Shown: positions 8,623-19,193 of the stretch, piece by piece
Layout of the letters: each line of letters starts with the position of its first letter
Numbering within the stretch: position 1 is the stretch's first letter
From: Pseudomonas sp. LB-090624
GTDB taxonomy: Bacteria; Pseudomonadota; Gammaproteobacteria; Pseudomonadales; Pseudomonadaceae
Reading direction: 5' to 3'
DNA length: 64,000 bases
Assembly: GCF_003205205.1 (NCBI RefSeq)
Contig: NZ_QJRL01000013.1
Location: 62,001 to 126,000 of the forward strand
Notes under the pieces: generated by a model
Databases searched by the model: none
What the model was told of the DNA's origin: nothing
The model's input: the letters and a program-made list of their open reading frames with translations, nothing else
Made by a program: the position numbers and the translations under genes

Positions 8623-10626
8623 TCAGCTATAGACGCGGCCAAGCACCTGGCGATGGCTCTCGAACTGATCGAGCACATCACGCACGATCTGGTCTGGGGC
8701 AAAGCCCATCAGGTCGTACTCCTGACTGCCGTCATGCAGGTAGACCTCAGCGCGGTAGAAGCGCTGGCGCAGTTCAGGCTCACCCTCGACCGGCGCCTCG
8801 CTCGGCGCGGCCATATAGCCGTCAAGGCTCACTTCGTAGACGAACGGGTTGCCTTCTTCCATCATCACCCGCAAGCCCATCAGGTTGCGCGACTGGCCAA
8901 CGCGGGTTTCCACCTCGAAGCCCTGCGTCTGCAGCTGTGCAGCGGCTTCTTTCAACGCCGGGCTGACCTGCTTGTCCATGAAGCGCTGCACCACGGCCTG
9001 GGTCGGCTGCAGTTCCAGCTGAGTCAGGCGCTCGCTAAAGCCGCGACGGCCACGGGCGGCCAGTTCGGCGCGTTCCTGCTCGATCACCACGTCCTGCTTC
9101 ATGGCCTTGTACAGGCCGAACATGAACAGCACCAGCACCACCGAGAACGGCAGGCCCGCCAGCACGACCATGGTCTGCATGGCTTCGAAGTTACCGGCAA
9201 ACAGCAGGCCGATGGTGACCAGGGTAATGACCACGGACCAGAACACCACCATCCAGTGCGGGGCGTCTTCGTCGACCTTGCCGCCTTTGCACGAAAGGTT
9301 GGCCATCATCACCGCGCCGGAGTCGGCCGGGGTGAGGAACAGCACGAAACCGACGAACACCGCCACGCCGATCACGATCTTGGCCGCCGGGAAGTATTCC
9401 AGCAGTTGGTAGATCGACATCGATGGCTGTTCCAGCGCAGTCTTGCCCAGCTCCACGGCGCCCTGGTTGATCACCAGGTCCAGCGCGGTGTTGCCGAAGA
9501 TCGACAGCCAGGCCAAGGTGAAGCCCAACGGGATCAGCAGCACACCCATCACCAACTGGCGAACGGTGCGGCCCTTGGAAATTCGGGCAATGAACATGCC
9601 GACGAACGGGCCCCAGGAAATCCACCAAGCCCAGTAGAACACGGTCCACAGGCCCAGCCAGCGCTCGGACTTGCCGGCTTCGCCTTCATACACATAGAGG
9701 TCGAAGGTTTTCAGCACGATGCCGTTGAGGTAGTCGCCGACGTTCTGCACGAAGCCGTTGAGCAGGTGCAGGGTTTCGCCGCCCAGCAGCACGAAGATCA
9801 ACAGGCCGCTGAACAACATGATGTTCAGGTTGGACAGGCGGCGGATGCCGTTTTCCACGCCCGATACCGCTGCCACGGTGGCCACGCCGGCCATGACCAG
9901 GATCACCATCAGCAGGTTGGTCTTGCTGTGGTCCATGCCGAACAGGTATTCCAGGCCAGACGATACCTGCATCGCGCCAATGCCCAGGTTGGTCACCAGG
10001 CCCAGCAGGGTGACGAACATGCCGAAAATGTCGACGGCGTTGCCGGCAGCGCCCTTGACCCAACGCTCGCCCACCAGCGGGTACAGCGCCGAACGCAGTG
10101 CCAGCGGCTGGTTGTGGCGGTAAGCGAAGTAACCCACGGCCAGGCCGACCAGGGCATAGATCGCCCAGCCGTGCAGCCCCCAGTGCAGGAAGGTCAGTTG
10201 CAGGCCCTGGCGCGCGGCCTCGAGGCTGGCAGGAGTGCCCTCCGGTGGGTTGAAGTAGTGGTCCAGGGGCTCGGAGGCGCCGAAGTACAGCAGCGAAATA
10301 CCGATACCGGACGAGAACAGCATGCCGGCCCAGGCACCGTAGCTGAAGTCAGGCTGGTCGTCCTTGCCACCCAGCTTGAGGCTGCCGTAGTCGGAGAAAG
10401 CCAGGTAGACGACGAACAGCAGGTATCCGCAGATGACCAGCATGTAGTACCAGCCAAAGGTGCGCGTCAGCCACTTCTGGGCCACGCCCAGCACCTGGCC
10501 GGCGGTTTCGGGTACAGCGATCAGCAAGGCAGTCAGAACAAGGATCATCAGCGCGGAGGTGAAGAACACCACGCGATTGACCCGTACCCTCTCGGCGGGG
10601 GGCTTGGTAAGTGAGGCAGAACTCAT
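8623..10626 (-). CDS. betT: BCCT-family choline transporter BetT
   Basis: A 667-residue inner-membrane transporter with about 12 membrane segments and the betaine/choline/carnitine transporter signature in the GMDHSKTNL to WTVFYWAWWISWGPFVGMFIARISKGRT region. The membrane part ends near residue 500 and is followed by a cytoplasmic C-terminal domain of about 170 residues, typical of BetT-type osmosensing choline/H+ symporters. It is divergent from betIBA across a 475-bp region that holds the probable BetI operator, so choline uptake is likely induced together with its oxidation. The ATG at 10626 gives a normal start (MSSASLTKPP). Confidence 0.92.
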   Translation of the reverse strand: MSSASLTKPPAERVRVNRVVFFTSALMILVLTALLIAVPETAGQVLGVAQKWLTRTFGWYYMLVICGYLLFVVYLAFSDYGSLKLGGKDDQPDFSYGAWAGMLFSSGIGISLLYFGASEPLDHYFNPPEGTPASLEAARQGLQLTFLHWGLHGWAIYALVGLAVGYFAYRHNQPLALRSALYPLVGERWVKGAAGNAVDIFGMFVTLLGLVTNLGIGAMQVSSGLEYLFGMDHSKTNLLMVILVMAGVATVAAVSGVENGIRRLSNLNIMLFSGLLIFVLLGGETLHLLNGFVQNVGDYLNGIVLKTFDLYVYEGEAGKSERWLGLWTVFYWAWWISWGPFVGMFIARISKGRTVRQLVMGVLLIPLGFTLAWLSIFGNTALDLVINQGAVELGKTALEQPSMSIYQLLEYFPAAKIVIGVAVFVGFVLFLTPADSGAVMMANLSCKGGKVDEDAPHWMVVFWSVVITLVTIGLLFAGNFEAMQTMVVLAGLPFSVVLVLFMFGLYKAMKQDVVIEQERAELAARGRRGFSERLTQLELQPTQAVVQRFMDKQVSPALKEAAAQLQTQGFEVETRVGQSRNLMGLRVMMEEGNPFVYEVSLDGYMAAPSEAPVEGEPELRQRFYRAEVYLHDGSQEYDLMGFAPDQIVRDVLDQFESHRQVLGRVYS

Positions 10627-11101
10627 TGCACGAATGCTCCGGGCAGTACGGCTGTGGAGGCTAATCAGTCTTTCCCGAGCAATTGGTGGAATATCCCCAC
10701 TGCATCAGGTGTTATAAAAGAACCCTGGAAACCGTGATCCCGAATCGATACGTTGCCAAAAACAGACAGGTGGCCTGCTGAAAATGCCACGCCTCAACGG
10801 AGGTGCGCGCATTCGTCACAGATCAGCCCGCCCGCTCCAAGGGCCTGTCGCAGGGCCAATGGCCGTACGGCAGAATCTGCATTTCGCATCGCTCATGCCC
10901 GTCAACACCTTGTATTCCGGGGGTTACGCGATTTCCTGGGGTGTCAATCCGTGCCGTCTCGACCGCCTGAAAAACTGTCAATGGCACAAATTGTCGCAGA
11001 GCTTATTCTTTATTGATTGAACGTTCAATCAAAACAAAATAGACTGGCCTTCGCCGAGTCAGCCGCCTGTCGTCTGCTCGCAGGCCTGAGGAGATAGCAA
11101 G
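10627..11101. promoter_or_regulatory. betT/betI divergent intergenic region
   Basis: This 475-bp gap between divergent betT and betI holds no convincing gene; short overlapping frames at 10753-11020 lack ribosome sites and coding character. It must contain both promoters. The AT-rich stretch near 11001-11040 contains the palindromic operator described separately, about 70 nt before betI and about 390 nt before betT. The betT-proximal part has an AT-rich patch near 10710-10720 but no clear promoter boxes. Confidence 0.6.
11013..11032. promoter_or_regulatory. Probable BetI operator, perfect 20-bp palindrome
   Basis: TTGATTGAACGTTCAATCAA is an exact inverted repeat of two 10-base halves with no spacer. 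It sits in AT-rich DNA about 70 nt upstream of betI. TetR-family repressors such as BetI bind palindromes of this size, and BetI operators in Pseudomonas and relatives are known to carry TTGAACG-type half-sites. Binding would repress betIBA, and perhaps betT, until choline is present. Confidence 0.8.
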
Positions 11102-11758
11102 ATGCCCAAGGTCGGTATGCAACCCATCCGGCGCCAGCAGTTGATCGAAGCCACATTGCAGGCGGTCGATCAGGTCGGACTGGGGGACGCCAGCATTGCG
11201 CTGATTGCCCGTTTGGCCGGTGTGTCGAACGGCATCATCAGTCACTACTTTCGGGACAAGAACGGCCTGATCGCAGCGACGATGGGTTACATCATGAGCA
11301 TGCTCAACGAAGGCGTCAGAGCACGTCGTCAGGCCCTGAAAGACGACAGCCCGCGCGCCCACCTGAAAGTGATCATCGAGGGCAACTTCGATGCCAGCCA
11401 GGTAAACGGCCCGGCAATGAAAACCTGGTTGGCCTTCTGGGCTTCCAGCATGCACCAGCCCGATTTGCACAGGTTGCAGCGGATCAACGACCACCGCTTG
11501 TATTCCAACCTGTGCTGCCAGTTCCGCCGCGCCCTGCCGCTTTACCATGCGCGCAAGGCAGCCCGCGGCCTGGCAGCCCTGATCGACGGTTTGTGGCTGC
11601 GTGGCGCCCTGTCGGGTGATGCATTCGACACCGACCAGGCGATACGGATTGCTTACGAATACATGGAACTACAACTGGCCAAGCAGCACACCCTGGGCAC
11701 AAACGACCAGGCTGCTGACCATGCGCGCACGGCACTTGCCAACCCGGCAGGAGCGTGA
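11102..11758 (+). CDS. betI: TetR-family choline-responsive repressor BetI
   Basis: A 218-residue regulator, about 20 residues longer at its C-terminus than the usual 195-197. The N-terminal helix-turn-helix is [25 protein letters not shown] (about residues 33-57), the TetR signature; the ligand-binding domain follows, with the BetI-like blocks [13 protein letters not shown] and [15 protein letters not shown]. It should sense choline and control the adjacent betB-betA genes and betT. The ATG at 11102 follows GAGGAGA at close spacing. The gene is 39 nt upstream of betB in the usual betI-betB-betA order. Confidence 0.93.
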   Translation: MPKVGMQPIRRQQLIEATLQAVDQVGLGDASIALIARLAGVSNGIISHYFRDKNGLIAATMGYIMSMLNEGVRARRQALKDDSPRAHLKVIIEGNFDASQVNGPAMKTWLAFWASSMHQPDLHRLQRINDHRLYSNLCCQFRRALPLYHARKAARGLAALIDGLWLRGALSGDAFDTDQAIRIAYEYMELQLAKQHTLGTNDQAADHARTALANPAGA

Positions 11759-11797
11759 CGCGCAGGCCAAACCACACACTGCACTTGCGAGGACACT

Positions 11798-13270
11798 ATG
11801 GCCCGTTTCGGAACGCAAAAACTCTACATTGATGGCGCTTACGTCGACGCTGGCAGCGATGCCACTTTCGAAGCCATCAACCCGGCTACCGGCGAAGTCC
11901 TCGCCCACGTGCAACGTGCTACCGAGGCTGACGTCGAGAAAGCCGTCGAAAGCGCCGAGCGTGGCCAGAAAGTCTGGGCGGCGATGACTGCCATGCAGCG
12001 TTCGCGCATCCTGCGCCGCGCCGTCGACATCCTGCGCGAGCGCAACGACGAGCTGGCCATGCTGGAAACCCTGGACACTGGCAAGTCGTACTCGGAAACC
12101 CGTTACGTCGACATCGTCACCGGCGCCGACGTACTGGAGTACTACGCTGGCCTGGTACCGGCCATCGAGGGTGAACAGATCCCACTGCGCGAATCGTCCT
12201 TCGTCTACACCCGCCGCGAGCCGCTGGGCGTGACCGTGGGTATCGGTGCCTGGAACTACCCGATACAGATCGCCCTGTGGAAGTCCGCCCCGGCCCTGGC
12301 CGCTGGCAACGCGATGATCTTCAAGCCATCGGAGGTCACCTCGCTGACCACCCTGAAACTGGCCGAGATCTACACCGAAGCCGGCCTGCCGAATGGCGTG
12401 TTCAACGTCCTGACCGGCAGCGGCCGCGAAGTCGGCACCTGGCTGACCGAGCACCCACGCATCGAAAAGGTTTCGTTCACCGGCGGCACCACCACCGGCA
12501 AGAAGGTCATGGCCAGCGCCTCGAGCTCGTCGCTCAAGGAAGTCACCATGGAACTGGGCGGCAAGTCGCCACTGATCATCTGCGCCGACGCCGACCTGGA
12601 CAAGGCCGCCGACATCGCCATGATGGCCAACTTCTACAGCTCGGGCCAGGTCTGCACCAACGGCACCCGCGTGTTCATCCCGGCTGACATGAAGGCTGCC
12701 TTCGAAGCCAAGATCGCCGAGCGCGTTGCCCGCATCCGCGTTGGCAACCCGGAAGACGAGAACACCAACTTCGGTCCGCTGGTCAGCTTCCAGCACATGG
12801 AGAGCGTGCTGGGCTACATCGCCAAGGGCAAGGAAGAAGGTGCCCGCGTGCTGTGCGGTGGCGAGCGCCTGACCGCCGGTGACTTCGCCAATGGTGCCTT
12901 CGTTGCGCCGACCGTGTTCACCGACTGCACCGACGACATGACCATCGTCAAGGAAGAGATCTTCGGCCCGGTGATGAGCATCCTCACCTACGAAACCGAG
13001 GAAGAAGTGATCCGCCGTGCCAACGACACCGACTACGGCCTGGCTGCCGGTGTCTGCACCAACGATATCACCCGCGCCCACCGGATCATCCACAAGCTCG
13101 AAGCCGGCATCTGCTGGATCAACGCCTGGGGTGAGTCGCCGGCCGAAATGCCGGTAGGTGGCTACAAGCAGTCGGGCGTCGGCCGCGAAAACGGCGTCAG
13201 CTCGCTGGCTCAATACACTCGCATCAAGTCGGTCCAGGTCGAGCTGGGCGGCTACAACTCGGTTTTCTAA
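11798..13270 (+). CDS. betB: Betaine aldehyde dehydrogenase BetB
   Basis: A 490-residue NAD(P)-dependent aldehyde dehydrogenase that oxidises betaine aldehyde to glycine betaine. The catalytic glutamate is E252 in MELGGKSPL and the catalytic cysteine is C286 in [13 protein letters not shown], the same numbering as in the E. coli enzyme. The cofactor-domain block [28 protein letters not shown] and the C-terminal [13 protein letters not shown] block are also present. It is the second gene of betIBA. Cytoplasmic tetramer by family knowledge. Confidence 0.97.
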   Translation: MARFGTQKLYIDGAYVDAGSDATFEAINPATGEVLAHVQRATEADVEKAVESAERGQKVWAAMTAMQRSRILRRAVDILRERNDELAMLETLDTGKSYSETRYVDIVTGADVLEYYAGLVPAIEGEQIPLRESSFVYTRREPLGVTVGIGAWNYPIQIALWKSAPALAAGNAMIFKPSEVTSLTTLKLAEIYTEAGLPNGVFNVLTGSGREVGTWLTEHPRIEKVSFTGGTTTGKKVMASASSSSLKEVTMELGGKSPLIICADADLDKAADIAMMANFYSSGQVCTNGTRVFIPADMKAAFEAKIAERVARIRVGNPEDENTNFGPLVSFQHMESVLGYIAKGKEEGARVLCGGERLTAGDFANGAFVAPTVFTDCTDDMTIVKEEIFGPVMSILTYETEEEVIRRANDTDYGLAAGVCTNDITRAHRIIHKLEAGICWINAWGESPAEMPVGGYKQSGVGRENGVSSLAQYTRIKSVQVELGGYNSVF

Positions 13271-13347
13271 AACCGATCTAGCCACGCCCGTGCTGCCTTG
13301 CACGGGCGCTTCCGCTCCCTGATCACCGCCAACACGAGGGTACTTTC

Positions 13348-15045
13348 ATGTCCCAAGAATTCGATTACATCATCGTCGGTGCCGGTTCGGCCGGTAACAC
13401 CCTGGCTACCCGCCTGACCGAAGACGCCGGCGTCACCGTACTGCTGCTGGAGGCCGGTGGCCCCGACTACCGCTTCGACTTCCGTACCCAGATGCCAGCC
13501 GCTCTGGCCTTCCCGCTGCAGGGCCGCCGCTACAACTGGGCCTACGAGACCGACCCAGAGCCGCACATGGACGGCCGTCGCATGGAATGTGGCCGCGGCA
13601 AGGGCCTGGGTGGCTCGTCGCTGATCAACGGCATGTGCTACATCCGGGGCAACGCCATGGACTTCGACGGCTGGGCGGAACTGCCAGGCCTGGAAGACTG
13701 GACCTACCTCGACTGCCTGCCGTACTTCCGTAAAGCCGAAACCCGCGACATCGGCCCTAACGACTACCATGGCGGCGAAGGCCCGGTCAGCGTTGCCACG
13801 CCGAAGGCTGGCAACAACCCGCTGTTCCACGCCATGGTCGAGGCCGGCGTTCAAGCCGGTTACCCGCGTACCGAAGACCTCAACGGCTACCAGCAGGAAG
13901 GTTTCGGCCCGATGGACCGCTCGGTGACCAAGAACGGCCGTCGCTCCAGCACCGCCCGTGGCTACCTGGACCAGGCCAAGAAGCGCCCGAACCTGACCAT
14001 CGTCACCCATGCCCTGAGCGATCGCGTGCTGTTCGACGGCAAGCGCGCCGTAGGCGTAACCTACCTGGTCGGCGACAGCGAAGAACGCGTTGAAGCCCGC
14101 GCCCGCAAGGAAGTGATCGTCAGCTCTGGCGCCATCGCTTCGCCGCAGCTGCTGCAGCGCTCCGGCGTCGGCCCGCGCGCCCTGCTGGAAAGCCTCGACA
14201 TCCCGGTTGTGCACGACCTTCCGGGCGTTGGTGAAAACCTTCAGGACCACCTGGAACTTTACCTGCAGTACGCCTGCACCCAGCCGGTATCGCTGTACCC
14301 ATCGCTGCTGTGGTGGAACCAGCCGGCCATCGGTGCCGAGTGGTTGTTCAATGGCACCGGCATCGGCGCCAGCAACCAGTTCGAGGCCGGTGGTTTCATT
14401 CGTACCCGCCCTGAGTTCAAGTGGCCGAACATCCAGTACCACTTCCTGCCGGTTGCGATTAACTACAACGGCTCAAATGGCGTGAAGGAACATGGCTTCC
14501 AGGCGCACATGGGCTCCATGCGCTCGCCTGCCCGTGGCCGCATCCAGGCCAAGTCGAAAGATCCGCGCCAGCACCCGAGCATCCTGTTCAACTACATGTC
14601 CACCGAGCAGGACTGGCAGGAATTCCGTGACGGCATTCGCCTGACCCGTGAAATCATGGCCCAGCCGGCGCTGGACCCGTACCGTGGCCGCGAAATCAGC
14701 CCGGGCGCCCACGTGCAAACCGACGAAGAACTGGACAAGTTCATCCGCGAGCACGCCGAAACCGCCTTCCACCCGTCTTGCTCGTGCAAGATGGGCACCG
14801 ACGACATGGCAGTGGTCGATGGCGAAGGCCGCGTGCATGGCATGCAGGGCCTGCGCGTGGTCGACGCGTCGATCATGCCGCTGATCATCACCGGTAACCT
14901 CAATGCCACCACGATCATGATTGCCGAAAAGATTTCGGACAAGATCCGTGGTCGCAAACCACTGCCGCGCAGCACCGCCAAATACTACGTGGCGGGGGAT
15001 GCACCAGTGAAAGGCAAGCCGATGCGTGAAGTGAAGCAAGGCTGA
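13348..15045 (+). CDS. betA: Choline dehydrogenase BetA
   Basis: A 565-residue FAD flavoprotein of the GMC oxidoreductase family. The N-terminus [18 protein letters not shown] is the FAD-binding Rossmann motif; the two GMC signatures appear at [15 protein letters not shown] and [17 protein letters not shown]; the catalytic histidine is H475 in the HPSCSCKMG block. It oxidises choline to betaine aldehyde (and can carry on to betaine), passing electrons to the membrane. It is the last gene of betIBA, 77 nt after betB, with AACACGAGGGT upstream as ribosome site. Confidence 0.97.
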   Translation: MSQEFDYIIVGAGSAGNTLATRLTEDAGVTVLLLEAGGPDYRFDFRTQMPAALAFPLQGRRYNWAYETDPEPHMDGRRMECGRGKGLGGSSLINGMCYIRGNAMDFDGWAELPGLEDWTYLDCLPYFRKAETRDIGPNDYHGGEGPVSVATPKAGNNPLFHAMVEAGVQAGYPRTEDLNGYQQEGFGPMDRSVTKNGRRSSTARGYLDQAKKRPNLTIVTHALSDRVLFDGKRAVGVTYLVGDSEERVEARARKEVIVSSGAIASPQLLQRSGVGPRALLESLDIPVVHDLPGVGENLQDHLELYLQYACTQPVSLYPSLLWWNQPAIGAEWLFNGTGIGASNQFEAGGFIRTRPEFKWPNIQYHFLPVAINYNGSNGVKEHGFQAHMGSMRSPARGRIQAKSKDPRQHPSILFNYMSTEQDWQEFRDGIRLTREIMAQPALDPYRGREISPGAHVQTDEELDKFIREHAETAFHPSCSCKMGTDDMAVVDGEGRVHGMQGLRVVDASIMPLIITGNLNATTIMIAEKISDKIRGRKPLPRSTAKYYVAGDAPVKGKPMREVKQG

Positions 15046-15055
15046 GGCCTTGATC

Positions 15056-15078
15056 AGGGGCCGCGCAGCGGCCCCTTT
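15056..15078. terminator. Terminator hairpin between betA and the ART-toxin gene
   Basis: GGGGCCGC (15057-15064) pairs exactly with GCGGCCCC (15068-15075) across a three-base loop, followed by TTT. It lies between the convergent ends of betA and the minus-strand toxin gene and probably ends betIBA transcription. Confidence 0.65.
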
Positions 15079-15087
15079 CACGTTTGC

Positions 15088-17238
15088 TCAGGCGGGCGGC
15101 GCAAAGAATGTGCGCATCAACGAGTCATCCTCGACTCCCAGTCGCCCCGCCAGTGCCTGGCGATCGAACAACTGTCCTGTGCGCATTTCACGCACGGCCT
15201 TCCCGCCTGGCGCCTGCGCCAGTGCCTTCAGGCACACCTCGGTAAAGCGATAATTGTGCCCTTGAACGGCCGTCACCTTTTCCACTTGCAGGTAGCGCCC
15301 GGGCATCATCAGAGACTCCGCTTCATCAGGTCGCCTTGAAAAGGGCCCGATGGGCGTCGCCTGCATGTCTTCGCCAGGTTCCAATACATACACTAACGCA
15401 TTTTCATCAAAAGCCCCCCTGCCGCTGACCTGGGTCTGCGGGTCGTTGAAAACCTCCCAGAGGGCATAGGGGTTTTCCGTGAATGACGTGAAGTCGGTGG
15501 TTACCAGCACATCACCCAATTCAATGGCACCCTCACCAACTGCCTGTAAACCCGTGCCCCGCAGGCTGGAGGCAGCCCGATAAAGCCTTACCTGATTACT
15601 GACGCCAATCTGCCCAAGTGCGCGGGCAAGGTCATGGCTGCGCTGGATATTCTCGGCGCGAGTGCCCTCCAGCGGCATACCCCGCCACAGGTTGTTGTAG
15701 CGCTCCGGCGAGCTGGTGTACTCGGCAATGGCGGGCGAACCAAACCCGAGCTCATCGCGGTAGACGGGGTAGGGCTCACCGAATGCATCCAGATACTCGC
15801 CATTGGGCCCTACGGCATCGAGATCAGCCCACGGCACCGCGCCCAACAGGGCTTCCTGCCGCGCCAGCGCCTTATCCGACATAGCCAGCAATTCGTCTGC
15901 CGCCGGGGCCATGTAAAGCCCCCAGTCGACCTTGGCGGCAGAGGCTTGCGCCTGACCAGCCACACGCGGGGGGACGTGGCCATCAGTGAACAGCTCGCTG
16001 GCACGCATCATGGCTATATCAAGCAGAATGAACAGAATATCCGTCAGTACTGACCACCATGCTGCTGTGCGCCAGGCCTGCTTGCCATTGATTGCCCGGT
16101 CCAGGTGCAGAGCCAGGCTTGCGGTGCCCAGACCGAGCGATGCCAATATCACTGGCCAGCCAAGCGGCGTCATCGGCGCAATTATAAAACTCGCTGCTTG
16201 CAAGCCCGCCAGCCAATCGGCCTTGCGCAGTTGTGCGTTGGTAGTCAGCCGCTCATGAGCATCGCTGGCCAGATCATCCATGACCGCATCGCGCACATGG
16301 ACGAACAGGTCCCCTTCAATGGCTGGCCCGGAAATCATGGTGTCGCCCCGCGACTGCGCGAGCAACCTGAAGTAATTGCGTAAACGCGGGCGTAGCGACT
16401 GCGCCAGTACCCCATCCCCGACGAACAGCCTGACCAGCCGCTCTCGCCCCACCGTCGTGGCGGCCTGATCAACCATCCACTCCTGAAGCGCATGGCGATC
16501 GTCGAATACCCGCACCACAGCCTGTGCATCGGCAAGATAGAGGCACAACCTGCCAGTCTTCAGCTTGTGCAAGAACATGAGCTTGGCGCTGATACCGCCG
16601 ATGACAAGTGCATTCCATTCAGATTGGGCATTCGCTTGCCTGGCCTGTCGCAGGCCTTGCACGGTACTTGGCAGTGCGGGTACAGCGACCGTCACCGCCA
16701 TCAGCGCCTGGCGCTCGGGTTTGCTCAACGCAGATTGGCCCACAGCAGCAATGAAGCGGGAGCGGGCCAGGACACAGTAGTCTTCGCCATACCGTGACCG
16801 AAACTTGCTCAGTGCCTCGGTATAGCGCCCCGCAAAATCCAACCGCCAGAACGCCTCCAGTACTTGCCGTGGGTCGAGCCGCACTTCGTTGCGCTCGTCA
16901 TAGACTGTGTGGCTGGCATCCACCCGGTAGAAGCCACCATAAATACTCAACTCGTCAGCACTGGCCTGCTGCTGCGGGCTGAATCGCTGGATGACCAGTT
17001 CGGTAAGGCTCAAAGAGCGTCGTGGCGGTCCACTGTGGCGCCAGCCGGTGAAGCTCAACGAACTGCTGACCGCCGACTGGAACTCGTGCCAATAGAGCCC
17101 GTCCGGATCCAGCCAATACCCCAGTTGGCGGCGAAGCACATGGCCCGCCGCCTGGCGCGCCAGGTTGTGCAAATCAGGAAATTGCCCGAGCAGGCGCTGG
17201 GCCACCTGGGCGAGAGAAATGGTTTCTTTGACATTCAT
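15088..17238 (-). CDS. DUF6543-type toxin with C-terminal mono-ADP-ribosyltransferase domain
   Basis: A 716-residue protein from the ATG at 17238; the frame stays open upstream to 17346. The N-terminal half resembles the membrane-targeting/dermonecrotic toxin domain, with blocks such as LDPRQVLEAFWRLDF and LARSRFIAAVGQSALS. A hydrophobic region follows (about residues 350-430: FIIAPMTPLGWPVILASLG and WWSVLTDILFILLDIAMM). The last 167 residues carry the three marks of an R-S-E ADP-ribosyltransferase in order: R554 in VRLYRAAS, S585 in DFTSFTENP, and E639-x-E641 in DEAESLMMPGRYLQV. The ExE form suggests arginine as acceptor. No signal peptide and no recognisable immunity gene nearby. It is convergent with betA. 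Substrate and delivery route are unknown. Confidence 0.75.
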   Translation of the reverse strand: MNVKETISLAQVAQRLLGQFPDLHNLARQAAGHVLRRQLGYWLDPDGLYWHEFQSAVSSSLSFTGWRHSGPPRRSLSLTELVIQRFSPQQQASADELSIYGGFYRVDASHTVYDERNEVRLDPRQVLEAFWRLDFAGRYTEALSKFRSRYGEDYCVLARSRFIAAVGQSALSKPERQALMAVTVAVPALPSTVQGLRQARQANAQSEWNALVIGGISAKLMFLHKLKTGRLCLYLADAQAVVRVFDDRHALQEWMVDQAATTVGRERLVRLFVGDGVLAQSLRPRLRNYFRLLAQSRGDTMISGPAIEGDLFVHVRDAVMDDLASDAHERLTTNAQLRKADWLAGLQAASFIIAPMTPLGWPVILASLGLGTASLALHLDRAINGKQAWRTAAWWSVLTDILFILLDIAMMRASELFTDGHVPPRVAGQAQASAAKVDWGLYMAPAADELLAMSDKALARQEALLGAVPWADLDAVGPNGEYLDAFGEPYPVYRDELGFGSPAIAEYTSSPERYNNLWRGMPLEGTRAENIQRSHDLARALGQIGVSNQVRLYRAASSLRGTGLQAVGEGAIELGDVLVTTDFTSFTENPYALWEVFNDPQTQVSGRGAFDENALVYVLEPGEDMQATPIGPFSRRPDEAESLMMPGRYLQVEKVTAVQGHNYRFTEVCLKALAQAPGGKAVREMRTGQLFDRQALAGRLGVEDDSLMRTFFAPPA

Positions 17239-17415
17239 GTCACTTGGCTGCCTGACAGTGGGCAAACCATTACAGCCGCAAGCCGCAGCGACGATGCGGT
17301 ATCGCTTTACAGCCTGCGTCGGCCTCAGGTTAGAATCGATTGGCACGCGACCTGCTAGCTTTTGCTGGAAAATGCGCTACCACGTCCCTTCCCCGCTGTC
17401 TCGGAGTACCTGCCT

Positions 17416-19158
17416 TTGGATGCAAGCACCATCAACAGCCTGTTCTTGATCGGCGCATTGCTGGTGGGCGCAAGTATCCTGGTCAGTTCGCTATCGTCGC
17501 GGCTGGGCATTCCTATTCTGGTCATCATCCTCGCCGTCGGCATGGTCGCCGGTGTCGATGGTGGCGGCATCATCTTCAACAACTACCCGACCGCCTATTT
17601 GGTGGGCAACCTGGCATTGGCCGTGATCCTGCTCGACGGTGGCCTGCGCACGCGGGTGGCAAGCTTCCGCGTGGCGTTGTGGCCGGCGCTGTCGCTGGCC
17701 ACGGTCGGGGTGATGATCACCACTGCCCTCACCGGCCTGGTTGCCGCCTGGCTGTTCAACCTGAGCCTGATCCAGGGCTTGCTGATCGGTGCCATCGTTG
17801 GCTCCACCGATGCCGCTGCGGTGTTCTCGCTGCTGGGCGGCAAAGGGCTGAACGAACGGGTTACCGCCACCCTGGAGATCGAGTCGGGCAGCAACGACCC
17901 GATGGCCGTGTTCCTCACAGTCACCCTGATCGACATGATCGCCAGCGGCCAGACCGGCCTGCACTGGAGCCTGCTGGGCCACTTGCTGCGCGAATTCGGC
18001 ATCGGCGGGCTGCTCGGCCTGGGTGGCGGCTGGCTGATGCTGCAATTGGTCAACCGCATCAACCTGGCCGGTGGCCTGTATCCGATTCTGGTGGTGGCCG
18101 GCGGACTGGTGGTGTTCTCGCTGACCAACGCCCTGCACGGCAGTGGCTTCCTCGCCGTGTACCTGTGCGGCCTGGTGCTCGGCAACAAGCCTATCCGCAG
18201 CCGCCACGGCATCCTGCACATGCTCGACGGCATGGCCTGGCTGGCGCAGATCGGCATGTTCCTGGTGCTCGGGCTGCTGGTCACTCCGCACGATTTGCTG
18301 CCCATCGCCCTGCCTGCGCTGGGCCTGGCGCTGTGGATGATTCTGGTGGCGCGGCCGCTGTCGGTGGTTGCCGCCCTGCTGCCGTTCAAGGCCTTCCACG
18401 GTCGCGAGAAAGGCTTCATTTCCTGGGTCGGGCTGCGTGGCGCGGTACCGATCATTCTGGCAGTGTTCCCGCTGATGGCCGGCCTGCCAGACGCCCAGCT
18501 GTTCTTCAACCTGGCGTTCTTCATCGTGCTGGTGTCACTGCTGGTGCAAGGCACCAGCCTGCCGTGGATGGCCAAGCTGCTGAAAGTGACCGTACCGCCA
18601 GACCCGGCGCCAATTTCCCGCTCTGCCCTGGAGGTGCATATCACCAGCGAGTGGGAAATGTTCGTCTACCGCCTGGGCGCCGAAAAGTGGTGCATCGGCG
18701 CCGCCCTGCGCGAGCTGAAAATGCCCGAAGGCACGCGGATTGCCGCCCTGTTCCGTGGCGAGCAACTGCTTCACCCGTCTGGCAGCACCGTGCTGGAAGT
18801 GGGCGACATGCTCTGCGTGATCGGCCACGAGCACAACCTGCCGGCCCTCGGCAAGTTGTTCAGCCAGGCGCCACAGCGTGGCCTGGACCTGCGTTTCTTC
18901 GGCGACTTCGTGCTCGAAGGCGATGCCGAACTGGGTGCTGTGGCAGCGTTGTATGGCCTGAAACTGGATGGTCTGGACGCGAAAATGCCGCTGGCACAGT
19001 TCATCCGACAGAAGGTCGGAGGCGCTCCAGTAGTAGGTGACCAGGTCGACTGGCATGGCACGATCTGGACCGTGGCGACCATGGACGGGAACAAGATCCA
19101 GAAAGTAGGCGTCAGATTCCCCGAAGGAACGCGACCCGGACCAGGATTGTTCCTCTAA
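17416..19158 (+). CDS. nhaP2: K+/H+ antiporter NhaP2 (CvrA)
   Basis: A CPA1-family inner-membrane antiporter of 580 residues. The start is a TTG at 17416, giving [18 protein letters not shown], preceded by CGGAG eight bases upstream; the frame is open to another TTG at 17362. About 12 membrane segments (residues 1-390) include the ion-binding blocks [16 protein letters not shown] and [17 protein letters not shown] cytoplasmic part follows with a TrkA_C-like domain (about 405-490) and a CorC/HlyC-like end, the usual NhaP2 layout. It should expel K+ in exchange for protons. It is divergent from the ART-toxin gene. Confidence 0.92.
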   Translation: MDASTINSLFLIGALLVGASILVSSLSSRLGIPILVIILAVGMVAGVDGGGIIFNNYPTAYLVGNLALAVILLDGGLRTRVASFRVALWPALSLATVGVMITTALTGLVAAWLFNLSLIQGLLIGAIVGSTDAAAVFSLLGGKGLNERVTATLEIESGSNDPMAVFLTVTLIDMIASGQTGLHWSLLGHLLREFGIGGLLGLGGGWLMLQLVNRINLAGGLYPILVVAGGLVVFSLTNALHGSGFLAVYLCGLVLGNKPIRSRHGILHMLDGMAWLAQIGMFLVLGLLVTPHDLLPIALPALGLALWMILVARPLSVVAALLPFKAFHGREKGFISWVGLRGAVPIILAVFPLMAGLPDAQLFFNLAFFIVLVSLLVQGTSLPWMAKLLKVTVPPDPAPISRSALEVHITSEWEMFVYRLGAEKWCIGAALRELKMPEGTRIAALFRGEQLLHPSGSTVLEVGDMLCVIGHEHNLPALGKLFSQAPQRGLDLRFFGDFVLEGDAELGAVAALYGLKLDGLDAKMPLAQFIRQKVGGAPVVGDQVDWHGTIWTVATMDGNKIQKVGVRFPEGTRPGPGLFL

Positions 19159-19193
19159 ACTTCGTTTCTGCCGGATCCACAAGTAGTCTGCCT

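Noticed and set aside
7915..10614. An 899-codon plus-strand open frame over betT and the start of the giant toxin gene
   Set aside because: The minus-strand genes are clear family members; the plus-strand frame is His/Gln-rich low-complexity shadow sequence.
10753..11020. Small overlapping open frames upstream of betI
   Set aside because: No ribosome site and no known protein; they fall over the probable BetI operator and promoter region.
11669..13303. A 544-codon minus-strand open frame opposite betB
   Set aside because: Antisense shadow of a clear BetB gene with catalytic residues in place; no motif in the minus-strand translation.
17239..17346. Upstream 36-residue extension of the ART toxin
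   Set aside because: Kept out because the ATG at 17238 (MNVKETISLAQV) is the first natural start. The extension has no visible function; the choice is not fully certain.
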